Source: Euonymus europaeus (lineage: Eukaryota > Streptophyta > Magnoliopsida > Celastrales > Celastraceae). From it: 64,000 nucleotides of DNA. The notes beneath the pieces were generated by a model that saw only the letters and a list, made by a program, of their open reading frames with translations, did no database searches and was not told the origin of the DNA. The DNA lies in contig OY756963.1 in the NCBI GenBank assembly GCA_963580455.1, positions 14,589,555 through 14,653,554 of the forward strand. The letters are read 5' to 3'. The position numbers and the translations under genes are program-made. Numbering within the stretch: position 1 is the stretch's first letter; every line of letters starts with the position of its first letter. Below are positions 54,663 to 64,000 of this stretch, one piece after another.

Positions 54663-56749
54663 CTTTGGCAAGTTTATTATTTGTAGTTTTATAGTATTTC
54701 ATCGACTGTAGGAAGTCACTTTGTTAAAGTAGATGTTTTTATATCTGGTATTGTCATATTTAGCTTGTTATTTGAATACAGATACTCAACTCTTATATCA
54801 CATCTATATTAAATCCTACGTGACTTGTATTAAGCATTTGTGGAGCTTGCATTTTATATATTTAAATTGATGATTTATTAATTGTTGTATTAATAATAAT
54901 GATTACTCTAATTTTAAAAAAATATATATATTAAAATAAATCATTAAATTGTGAGAACTCTCTCTTTTATATCCTGGATGGCACATTGTGGAGCAAGTGT
55001 AAGGCCTCCATTGTGTTTTAAATTTTAATTGAAGAGATTGTTTATATATTTCGTTTCTAGTGTAAACCACCTAACCTTAAATCATTTTTTAATGGTTATA
55101 AAATTGTTATGTTGGGTCTATATTTAAAATATCGATGAAAATAGTAAAGAAAATATGGGTTTCAATTTGCGAAAACATGATGACTTGATTAAGAGGGCCA
55201 CATTTATTTTTTTAGAAAATTAATCATTGTATTTATATATTTAGAGGTGTTTTTGGTCATATATTTTAATAATAATTTTCAAATATGTCTAAAATTTCAT
55301 TACATAATAATATATATTTGATTCTAAATTAAATTAAGAGGGCTTACATAAATGTTTGTTTTAATTTTGTTTACTAAATTTGAAGGAAAATTAAAGGAAC
55401 AATCTTTTCCCTTTTACGGGCAGCTTATTAATTTTGATCAGGAGTATCTCCTTTCTATTTGACTATCACTTATTTTTCACTTCCCACTTATCTCGCCTTC
55501 TTCAAATTGGACGCTCAACCGATTTAATGTGTTTGATAAAGCAGGTGCGTGTCGTTCAACTTTTCTTTGTCTTTGTTGAGTCTGGGTAGGGGTTTTACTT
55601 GGTGCTTGTTAGTGTTGTGCAGGAGTTTGTTTGTGTAGTAGATGTGGGTTGTCTGGTTACCATGGCTAGGTTTATTTTCCCTGTCATTGTTTAGGTGGTG
55701 AATGGGATTTTTTTTTGTGCCTTTTCATCTTCATTGCGTTTGGTTATTGTTGGTGTGGCTAATCCGGGGTCAATTTGTGTTATAAGGAAAGTGTTCGATG
55801 AAATGTTTCAACGGTATCTGAGAATGATACGGAGTTGTTGTGTATGCTTCGTCTTCCCCTTGCGTATTATGGATTTTACCTGTGTTTTTAATTCAGATGG
55901 TTTGGGTTTTGACTTTTCAATGCTAATTTGCTACAAATTTGATGGCATAGTCATTTGTTTGCAAGGTTGTATCGATGGTTGGTAACAACTATTATTTTTC
56001 ATTGGCAACTCTAGTGCTCTAGTGCTTTTGAATAACTACCATTGATTTGGGGCTCTGGTTCTAGCACAGATTCATTTAGTTTATAAATTCATGTAACGTG
56101 CAAATTTTAAAAAAAATTTCACACACATAACTATCCAATTTAGATCATCCACTTTAATTTTTTTGATAGATGTAACACAAAGAGTTAATGGTATGTATGG
56201 TGAGTTTTCAATGGAAAGCCTCAAAGGGTAATGCACCTTGGACATAAGCTATAGCTGGTTTGGGTTTAGATCTTTCACTTGAAGAATATGAGACTATAAA
56301 TAGTTGGTAAGTTGTTCAAAACATGAAGAACTTCCCTGTAATCTAAAGTCTTTAGAATAAACTTAGTGGGAATAGACTATGTACAGTAAGTTTGTATAGA
56401 TGGTAAAGGATAATGGAATCTGTTTATAATGTGTAAAAGTGTGTTAATTTGAAGATGACTAAAAGATTAAGGGCGGTGTATACCACAGTATTGTCGCTGG
56501 TTAGTGAACTGAGAGTACAACTTCATAATCATATATTTGGAAAAATTTGAAGGATAAATTACTTGAATATATAAATTACATTATAAATTAAATGCCAAAA
56601 TAAACCCAATTTATAATTTTTTTAGGAGCTAAAATTGTCAAATTGTTCGTCTAATCCTTATACCTTGGTTGAGGTTGAATGTATGATCCCCGAACCCCAT
56701 AATCTAAGTATATGTGTTTATAAGTCACAAAAAACTTTATTTCAAACTA

Positions 56750-59700
56750 TCAATTAAAGATCTCTTTGTATACAATATTTTTGACGATGCTTTTGGAGTT
56801 ACAATCTTTGTCATTTTGTAATATCTTCAGGCCTCTTCTATTAGTAACTCTTGAAACAGCTACATACAATTGACCATGTGAAAAAACTTGTTTTGAAAGG
56901 TACTTGCCAATATTGTTGAGTGTCTGACCCTAGCTCTTGTTTATTGTCATAGCAAAACAAACTGCAATTGGAATCTGTCTCCTTTTCATTGTGAATGGTA
57001 ATCTTGAATCTGACGATGATATAATTATTCTTGGTATGAATACTGTATCACCTACATTGGTCAAGCTTATAATTTCAGTTTGAATAAACCATTTGCCAAG
57101 TTGAATAATTATGAGTCTTGCACCGTTACACAAACCTTTTCCTTCGTTTATGTTACGAAGTAACATCACTGGCAAGCCAATCTTTAATATCAACTCCTGT
57201 TTAGGAGTACCTGGAAGCCTTAAACTGTTGAGGAATTCTATAGGGTATAAGTCATCTTGATTGCTCATATCCGAAGTCTGGTTACATATGCTGTCTGAAC
57301 TCCTATAACTACACTCCTCAGATGGTATCTTTTGTATCATGAAATGATTTATTTCTTGGACTACTTCATTTGTCGGGGCGAGAATGGCTCTTTCCTTCAA
57401 ATATGTAGGGTCATTATAATTTCTATTCAGGTGAGGGTACAAATTATCCACAATAATTTGTAATGAGTCGTCCCCAAAAGGTAGGATAATATCTGTTGGT
57501 AATTCTATCCATTCACTATCATCATCATTCCTAGTTTTTCCATCTCCTATTTGGACGATCCAGTTTCCAAAATTTTCAACTTTTTTTCTCATTAAAATCA
57601 GGATTGATATCGTTCAATCTCATATTCTTCTTTAGTGGCAACACCTCAACATGATTCCATAAATAAGACATTTTGATAGTAGCATGGATTGTATTCTCTC
57701 TTGTTCCTTTAGGTACAATAGGAAGAATTTGTCTAAAGTCTCCACCCAAAACAATTTTAATACCTCCAAATGGTTTGGTAGAACTATTATCAAAAGTATT
57801 ACGAAGTATATCTCTCAGTATCCTGTCCAAACTTTTGAAAGAATACCTGTTTGCCATTGGTGTTTCATCCCAAATTATTAAGCATGTTTTACATATCAAC
57901 TCAGATAGCAGGGTACCTTGTTTGATGTCACATGTAGTGTCTTTGGAATTGCTAGTCCATGTCGCACCTATCATAATTCATTTCTTCACCTATCATTCTG
58001 TTTTTCAAATTAGATGCTAAAACAGAGTTATGAATTGGCATACCATCAAAATCACATAATGACTTTCCACTTCTTCTTAGAATCTGATCAATTTCAAATA
58101 GAGCATAGTTCTGAATATGCATATTATCAAGTACCAATTCCGAAAAATTCAGCATTCTTCGTCTTTTATAAAGTATCCCTTCACATAACAATTCTAAATT
58201 TGATTTCCATATCTCATATGAGTAAGTAACCTCACAAAAGGATAATATTGTTGCAAATAATTGACGCATTTGCTCCCCATGAGCCCAAATAGCCACTTCC
58301 CTCAAACATTCAGACCATTCGTTATCATCTTTGAGTAATCCTAAAGCGTAGCACGCTTCTTTAAAAGTAGGAAATATGACTCCATCAACAGTTCTTATAT
58401 CTTCAAAGGATGTTGCACCCTTCACAATGTTCAATAACATTTTAAGATAATATCTTTCTCCACTTGTAGAGTGCGCATAGTAAATACGTCCTATACACTT
58501 GCCTATTTTCCTCCTCGTCCATTTGCATTTTGCATTGTGCCACACCCATTTTTGTGGAAAGTCGAGATAAATAAGTTCTCGAGCATCAATATGAGACATA
58601 TTTGCAATCATCCATTCTGTAAAAATTGTTTTCACATTTTTTTTCATTGTCAAGTACGTCAACCAATACTGTTTCGTCCTTAAAAAGGACATTTTGTTGG
58701 TTTGTCAAATGAAAACTCAATCTCTCAACCCCATGTTCCCTATGATTAATATTAAATTGAAATATCCTCCAACACGCCTCTGTTGCATATACATATCTAC
58801 AGTTTATGTATTGCTTTATCTCATCAATGTTACCCGAATTGGATGCTGAATTTTTAACTTGATTTTGCTCCCCAACCAGTAATATGGAAGTTGCTCTATC
58901 TGGAAGTTTTGTTACATACTTGAAGAGATATTTAACAGATCTCGATTGGTTGCATGCTTCAACATTTAGATGTGCTTGATACTTCACGGATTGATCTCTA
59001 TTGTATGGCGCAATATATTGATTGTCTAACCGAACCCCCTTTTTCATTACAAAATGTCTGATCTTTCTTCTCTTGTGTATAGGAAATCTATCTCCATCAA
59101 TTTTCATCTCATTAGTAAACTTCTTTGGAAAATGTTTGGTGCATTTATTCTCCCTCATGCAAGGTGCGCGTGCACTTGCAATGCCACATGGTCCATGTAT
59201 CGTATATTTCTCAACTGCTAAATATCCAACAGAGTCATAATTCTTATCTGGAATTTCTGCTGATATTATTTCATCAATATGAGATGTTGTGGGATTCTTG
59301 TCATCTGGGTGAAGAAACAATAATATGTGCGCATGTGGAAATCCTCATTTTTGAAATTCAATCGTATAAAGAACTGCATGGAGAATTTAAAATAGTAAGC
59401 TATTAATAATAAATACATATATACTATACTCTCCAAATCTTAACTTGGGCCTGATGTATTATTGGAGCCTATGGTCGTTGATCAATTTTTTTTTGTCTTT
59501 AAACAATAAGAAGAAGATTGCAATGAAGGCATTACTGCTTGATCATGTGGCCTTATATACTTATATTCTAAAGTTTCTTTAACCCTATACATATAAACTA
59601 CATTATGATACTTGTTAATTCTAGAAATACTTTACTCATAAGCTTTCTTTTTTCCTTTTCATTTACTTTGTGTTCTCCATGCGTAATTGGTGAATGCTAT

Positions 59701-61668
59701 AAACAATAGTAGGAGTAACATCTCATTGTGTTTATGTTAAATTACTAATGTAAGAAACTACCTAACAACTAAACATAGTGGTACGGCTATGAGATTATGT
59801 TGCTCTCTGCTAGAGAGGATTTTAGGATGCTTACTGTAGCAGAAGGTCCCAAACTACATTATAGTCATCAATTATCTACAAAGAGATTTTTTAGCTATAG
59901 AAAAAATAAGCTAGTTATATGGGGTTAATGTAGTTTGATGTCAATCCTATAGAGCTTTGAAAAGTTTAAATCTTAGAAAGCTTGAATTAAGATTGTGGAA
60001 GTAATTTTTATACATTTGAAGCTTGCAAACCGAGGTCACAATAATTTGATACTTGTTACTGAATCTTGTTTAAATATTAAGCTACTAATAATACATAAAC
60101 AATATAATTTTTATAACTTCAATAATTCAATCCTAGCAAGTATAATGAACAACACTTTTTTAAAAAAATTGTTTAAAAATATATGTAGCAAGTGTTGCAA
60201 CCATTATACTATTAGTTCATATTGATGATTTTTTTATGCACACATATATATAGCATATGAAATCTTATTTGCAATGGTGCATCCAAAATGCTTTCTTCTC
60301 TTTATGTCTTGTAATAATTCATGAAGTTTAATCTCAAAAACTCGGTCAACCACATCAGGGCGCTTTGAAGGTTTTATCTGACCAATGATACCTAACATAT
60401 CTTGAATCTCTGTCCACTTTGGGTTCCATGTGAACGTAAGAAACAAATCTGGAAAGCCAGCCCACCGACAAATAGCCATTGCATCTTGATAGTTTTGTAT
60501 TCTATGTCTTGGACTTCCTGTATGAGAAGAAGGTAACACTATTCGTTTTCCAATCTCTTCTGCTACCATATCACCACGTGAAATAGCATCATGTAATCCA
60601 GAATAAATTTTTGATTTTAGTGTATCTTGGTTAAATCGAATGAACCTCGACCTTTGTTCTTCAATACAAGTATACGCATCAACTACATACTGTAGAAATA
60701 ATCGACCTCCATTCAACAATGTATGACCTTCTAACAATCGTTGTTGCAATCTATAAGCATGATACTCTCGCATAGTTAGATATTCTCTCTTTATCTGTCT
60801 TACTCCATCGAGTTGCCTGTACCTTATATAATCTCTGAAACCATCTTCACCGTATGAAAATAATAACGGATATTGCATTGACATGAAACTCGGGTGTAAT
60901 TCTGTGATTCTTTGCAATCCTGATTCCTGGTGTTGCACAACAATATGCCGATGTGGTTTTTCTAGATTAAATTCTCCAACAATCAAACCTGCAACTTCTG
61001 AACTGTCAGGCATGTTGTATTCTTTCCCATCTCATGTTCGCGTACTATACAAACAAAGTCTAAAATTGTGCACTTCATCATCTTTGAATCTGTCCCTAGC
61101 CATCCGAAATGATTGAGCAAGGATATTATGTTCATTTATCATAGATAGAAGTGATTCCATTATCTCCAAGTCTAGCATATTTTTGATTTTTCCCAGTTGA
61201 AAGTGCTTCAAGGCGATTTTGCATCTCATTTTCGGTATCATATATGTACAATTTTGCAAAGCATGGTCTTTTACCCTCTTCTGGTATCAATGACCTAATA
61301 AGATGATGATTTTGACCGTTAAGTAGAAAAACATAAGGACCACCGCTGTTGTTTATTTGTTTGTCAATATGTCCACCCATAGAAGTAAAGGTAAAAGCCA
61401 AATTGTATGCTCGGATATTTTCCATGAATCTAGTTGTTGTAGGACCATTATGAGGAGTAACCAATGATTTCAATAATGGTGGAGAATCCTTTAGTTGTAG
61501 AATTTGCACTCTGCCAGACATGCAACATATAGAAAATTTTGGATCTAATGGTCTCTTGGACTTAACTGTTCTCTCTTCATACAACAATGTTGCTCCACAA
61601 TAGTCACAGACAAATGATGGTGGTCCACAATAATGAATTTCACCAATATATTGAATTAACATAGTCAT
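56750..61668 (-). pseudogene. Helitron Rep-helicase gene (two exons), helicase motif I deleted
   Basis: Exon 1 runs about 61668-60269: YIGEIHYCGPPSFVCDYCGA (zinc-like), HNGPTTTRFMENIRAYNLAF, a frameshift near 61140, then HPSFMSMQYPLLFSYGEDGF and GFPDLFLTFTWNPKW. An intron (60268-59374) follows. Exon 2 holds the HUH motif FPHAHILLFLHPDD and the Tyr motif VKYLFKYVTKLPDRA, both needed for Rep nicking. A frameshift near 58690 leads to WHNAKCKWTRRKIGKCIGRI and LLNIVKGATSFEDIRTVDGV. The sequence then jumps from EEMNYDRCDMD to SNSKDTTCDIKQGTLLSELI, so the Walker A motif is missing. Motif II (IIWDETPM), VLGGDFRQILPI, LPVMLLRNINEGKGLCNGARL and the C-terminus follow, with a TAG at 56930-56932 (Gln position), ending at TGA 56750-56752. 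Confidence 0.85.
59374..60268 (-). other. Intron in the Helitron Rep gene, donor GT changed to AT
   Basis: The protein alignment continues exactly if the 895 bases between GCAA (60272-60269) and TTCTTTATACG (from 59373) are removed. The acceptor is TGCAG. The donor reads ATAAG where GTAAG is expected: one G to A change. No coding was recognised inside. Confidence 0.65.
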
Positions 61669-62310
61669 GAGATTATTATATTAACATTATCAAAAATCCT
61701 AAATTTGATTATTTATATTTTTTAATATATATATGCATATACTTCTTTTGCATAAATAGCAAGTGAGAAACACATTTAATTGTCTCATAAACTCATGGAA
61801 TGTATTAACATTAAAATACATCTACCTAGATATAGTCGTAGTAGATTTTAAAGCACATAGTTTTATATCATAGTTTCATAAGCAAACAGGTGTTTGTATA
61901 CCATTTGTAACGTTAGTTGTACTTCGATTTTCCTTTCGTCTTCTCTTTTTTGCTAGAATATGTTTCCGATATGTACGTGCATCTTTGTATTTTATCCTCT
62001 TGATGGCATTTTCATCATGAATAATTGACGTACCTGGGGGATGATGATTTATTTTCAAATAACATGCATTTTATAGCTTTATCAAACAACGATTATATAC
62101 AACTAAACAAACCTTCTCCATGGATGTTAGAAGTTCCAATACATACTGGTGAACATGACTGTCCAGCTTTTTTCCCCCGTCTTATAGCCTTTATCTTTAA
62201 CATTATGTTGATCCTTGCTATTTTTCTCTTCATTTTTGATTGTGCAGTTGGCTCAGGATTTGTGGATAAATAGGGCCACATTAGTCCTTTCTATGAGCTC
62301 ATCATTAAAA
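61669..62310 (-). other. Helitron upstream region with a short basic ORF
   Basis: A 60-codon minus frame (62058-61876; DARTYRKHILAKKRRRKENR) could be the N-terminus of the replicase, which is often Lys/Arg-rich, or noise. The remainder is AT-rich. The 5' end of the Helitron was not identified. Confidence 0.35.
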
Positions 62311-62811
62311 TGTTGTGAATTGACGGCCCGGATCGAGCATGATTGCAGCTTCAAATGAACTTGAGATAATAAAAGGTGAAATTGGACATACAGATTTTAC
62401 GTGGAAAACCCCTAATGAACAGGGCAAAAACCACGGACCGGTATTGAAGAATTCACTATGGAGTAAAGGATTACAACCTTCTCTCTAATTTAACAAGGAG
62501 AGAACAATGACACTCTCTCTTGAAACTAGGAGAAAAATTAAAAATTTCTCAACACAAAACCTCTTTTTTCTCCCTCACTCTCACCCTCTCCTTCTCTCTT
62601 TTCTCAAACACTTGATTGTGTTTTTGGTGTGTATTACAAAGGAAGGCTCAAAGCCTTTATATTGGCAAAGGATTGGGCAAATATTCAACAATGTAAACCT
62701 ACCAAATTCAACAATGGCAACCATTGTTGAAAGTAGGAATTGTTGTTCAACAATGGCAAGCTTTGACTAGCATCCATTGTTGAACACATGTTTTTTTAGT
62801 TTTGTGCAACA
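62311..62811 (-). mobile_element. 3' LTR of the right-edge Copia element (501 bp)
   Basis: Plus-strand ends TGTTGTGAAT and GTGCAACA give perfect 5-bp inverted termini TGTTG/CAACA. The sequence sits directly after pol and the polypurine tract in minus-strand order. Minus-strand transcription would end within it. The flank at 62306-62310 is TAAAA; the partner repeat lies outside the window. Confidence 0.85.
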
Positions 62812-62826
62812 TTTCTCCCACTTGGA
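62812..62826 (-). promoter_or_regulatory. Polypurine tract of the right-edge Copia element
   Basis: The minus strand reads CCAAGTGGGAGAAA immediately before the LTR start TGTTGCAC, the expected place and composition. Confidence 0.8.
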
Positions 62827-62889
62827 GACTTGATTGAGAATCTATCATTTCTCCACACCATTCTTTCTACACTGATCCTTCATGCTTGC

Positions 62890-64000
62890 TTATGTATTCG
62901 CTAGACCATATGAGGATCTACACCATTGAAACTTGTCAGTGGTGATCGGCTTGGTCATCACATCTGCTAGGTTTTCATCTGTGTGAATCTTTTGCATATC
63001 CACACTTCCATCTTCCACTACTTCACGAACAAAGTGATCTTGAACTCCTATGTGCTTCGTTCTTGAATGATAGGCCGGATTCCTTGCAATATGCAAGGCA
63101 CTCTGACTGTCACAAAACAAAATAATTTTCTCTTGTTTGTGCCCGAGCTCCTCCAATAACCTTTGTAACCAAATAGCTTCCTTGCAAGCTTGTGTAGCTG
63201 CCATATATTCTGCTTCTGTTGTAGACAGAGCCACAACAGTTTGTAGTTTTGAAACCCAGCTTACAGCTCCTCCTGCAAGTGTAAACACATAGCCTGTAGT
63301 AGATTTCCTTTTATCAAGGTCCCCTACAAAATCTGAATCCACATAGCCTCTAACAGTAAATTCTGATCCCCCGTAACATAATGCAGTATCTGAGGTTCCT
63401 CTGATGTATCTCAGAATCCTCTTCACAGTATTCCAATGCTCTTTACCAGGATTCGCCATATATCGACTAACCACTCCCACTGTTTGTGCAATGTCTGGCC
63501 TTGTACATATCATAGCGAACATTAAACTCCCCACTGCTGATGCATACGGTACTCGAGACATCTCCATCCTCTCTGCTTCATTGCTAGTACACATACTTGA
63601 GGATAACTTGAAATTAGCAGAAAGTGGGGTAGAAACTGGCTTGCAACCTTGCATGTTGAAACGCCGCAAGATCTTTTGCAAATAATTCTTTTGTGAAAGC
63701 CAAATCTTTTTGCTATTTCTGTCTCGGTGAATTTGCATCCTTAGAATCTTGTTTGCTGGTCCCAGATCCTTCATATCAAATTCCCTAGCCAACTGTGCCT
63801 TTAATTCTTGGATACTATCTTTGTTGGGGCCTGCTACCAACATGTCATCCACGTACAACAACAAGATAATGAAGTCATTATCTCCCTCAAACCTTTTGTA
63901 GTATGTACAATGGTCTGAACTCAGTCTATTGTACCCAAGGCTTATAATGAAGGAATCAAATCTCTTATACCAACATCTCGGCGCCTGTTTGAGACCATAT
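62890..64000 (-). CDS. Copia pol (Tork/Tnt1-like): RT C-terminal part and RNase H, open, runs off right edge
   Basis: The minus-strand frame is open from the right edge to the stop at 62890, 370 codons without damage. It enters at YGLKQAPRCWYKRFDSF, then the RT active site LLLYVDDMLVAG, MKDLGPANKILRMQI, a connection with CTRPDIAQTVGVVSRYMANP, and RNase H with YVDSDFVGDLDKRKSTTG, LSTTEAEYMAATQA and FCDSQSALHIARN, ending with DVMTKPITTDKFQWCRSSYG. The style fits Tnt1-94-like Copia elements of the Tork clade. Openness, complete catalytic residues and clean LTR ends suggest a young, possibly functional copy; the 5' half is outside the window. Confidence 0.9.
   Translation of the reverse strand, partial: YGLKQAPRCWYKRFDSFIISLGYNRLSSDHCTYYKRFEGDNDFIILLLYVDDMLVAGPNKDSIQELKAQLAREFDMKDLGPANKILRMQIHRDRNSKKIWLSQKNYLQKILRRFNMQGCKPVSTPLSANFKLSSSMCTSNEAERMEMSRVPYASAVGSLMFAMICTRPDIAQTVGVVSRYMANPGKEHWNTVKRILRYIRGTSDTALCYGGSEFTVRGYVDSDFVGDLDKRKSTTGYVFTLAGGAVSWVSKLQTVVALSTTEAEYMAATQACKEAIWLQRLLEELGHKQEKIILFCDSQSALHIARNPAYHSRTKHIGVQDHFVREVVEDGSVDMQKIHTDENLADVMTKPITTDKFQWCRSSYGLANT

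Larger units (their letters stand above)
54631..62310 (-). mobile_element. Helitron, minus strand, with 3' CTAG end
   Basis: The coding region (56750-61668) and the 3' end at 54631 are on the minus strand. The 5' end (TC) was not located; a Copia element is inserted at 62311. The region 54670-56749 is noncoding 3' sequence; an isolated 96-codon frame at 55695-55985 is not recognised. Its replicase has stops, frameshifts and a helicase deletion, so it is not autonomous. Confidence 0.75.

Noticed and set aside
55695..55985. 96-codon hydrophobic, Cys-rich frame
   Set aside because: No recognisable domain, no intron or start context, and it lies in the 3' noncoding part of the Helitron on the opposite strand.
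57673..58020. 115-codon plus frame
   Set aside because: Antisense to the Helitron helicase.
63404..63685. 93-codon plus frame
   Set aside because: Antisense to the open Copia pol.
1..64000. Bacterial-type signals (ribosome-binding sites, operons, rho-independent terminators)
   Set aside because: The introns and plant retroelements show this is a plant nuclear sequence, so such calls would be meaningless.

Overview
This window is nuclear DNA of a flowering plant, very probably a dicot. The evidence is spliced genes with GT-AG introns, plant-type LTR retrotransposon clades (Tat/Ogre, Tekay-like chromovirus, SIRE, Tork/Tnt1-like), plant Helitrons and a MULE fragment. Only about the first 5 kb is ordinary genic sequence. 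The rest is a nested pile of transposable elements of different ages. No CRISPR, operon, rRNA or tRNA gene was seen.

Genic left end (1-5.3 kb): a minus-strand reading frame runs off the left edge (1-1780) and encodes a charged protein with tandem units of about 115 residues. Divergently from it lies a five-exon HhH-GPD DNA glycosylase gene (3260-4705).

Tat-like Gypsy block (about 5.28-20.5 kb): a decayed element holds gag, a protease without its catalytic Asp, a reverse transcriptase present twice as an 801-bp tandem duplication, RNase H, a ruined integrase, a 97-bp minisatellite and an antisense ORF. Three solo LTRs sit inside it at 6475-8278, 11636-12997 and 16558-18743. Next to it is a pseudogene fragment of a double-stranded RNA-binding (DRB) protein (20653-21641, minus).

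SIRE/chromovirus block (about 22.5-41.3 kb): a SIRE-type Copia element (gag, pol, then an env-position plant-transposon-domain ORF) is split by a full-length Tekay-like chromovirus (26817-38367, 5-bp target duplication ATGTC). The 5' LTR of that chromovirus is itself split by an inverted solo LTR of the same family (28227-30482).

Mixed block (41.3-54.6 kb): an inverted solo LTR, a Helitron fragment lacking its Rep centre, a 5'-truncated chromovirus with its 3' LTR, a MULE transposase N-terminus, and a minus-strand Ogre-type 5' LTR with a tRNA-Arg-type primer site. This LTR carries an array of small hairpins that share one loop sequence.

Right end (54.6-64 kb): a minus-strand Helitron with a recognisable CTAG 3' end, a Rep/helicase gene with an intron, and a deletion of helicase motif I. 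A Tork/Tnt1-like Copia element with open pol and a 501-bp LTR lies beyond it and continues past the window.

Most premature stops in the coding remnants are TAG or TAA where the family has Gln. That is the footprint expected from deamination of methylated cytosine, mainly at CAG (CHG) sites.
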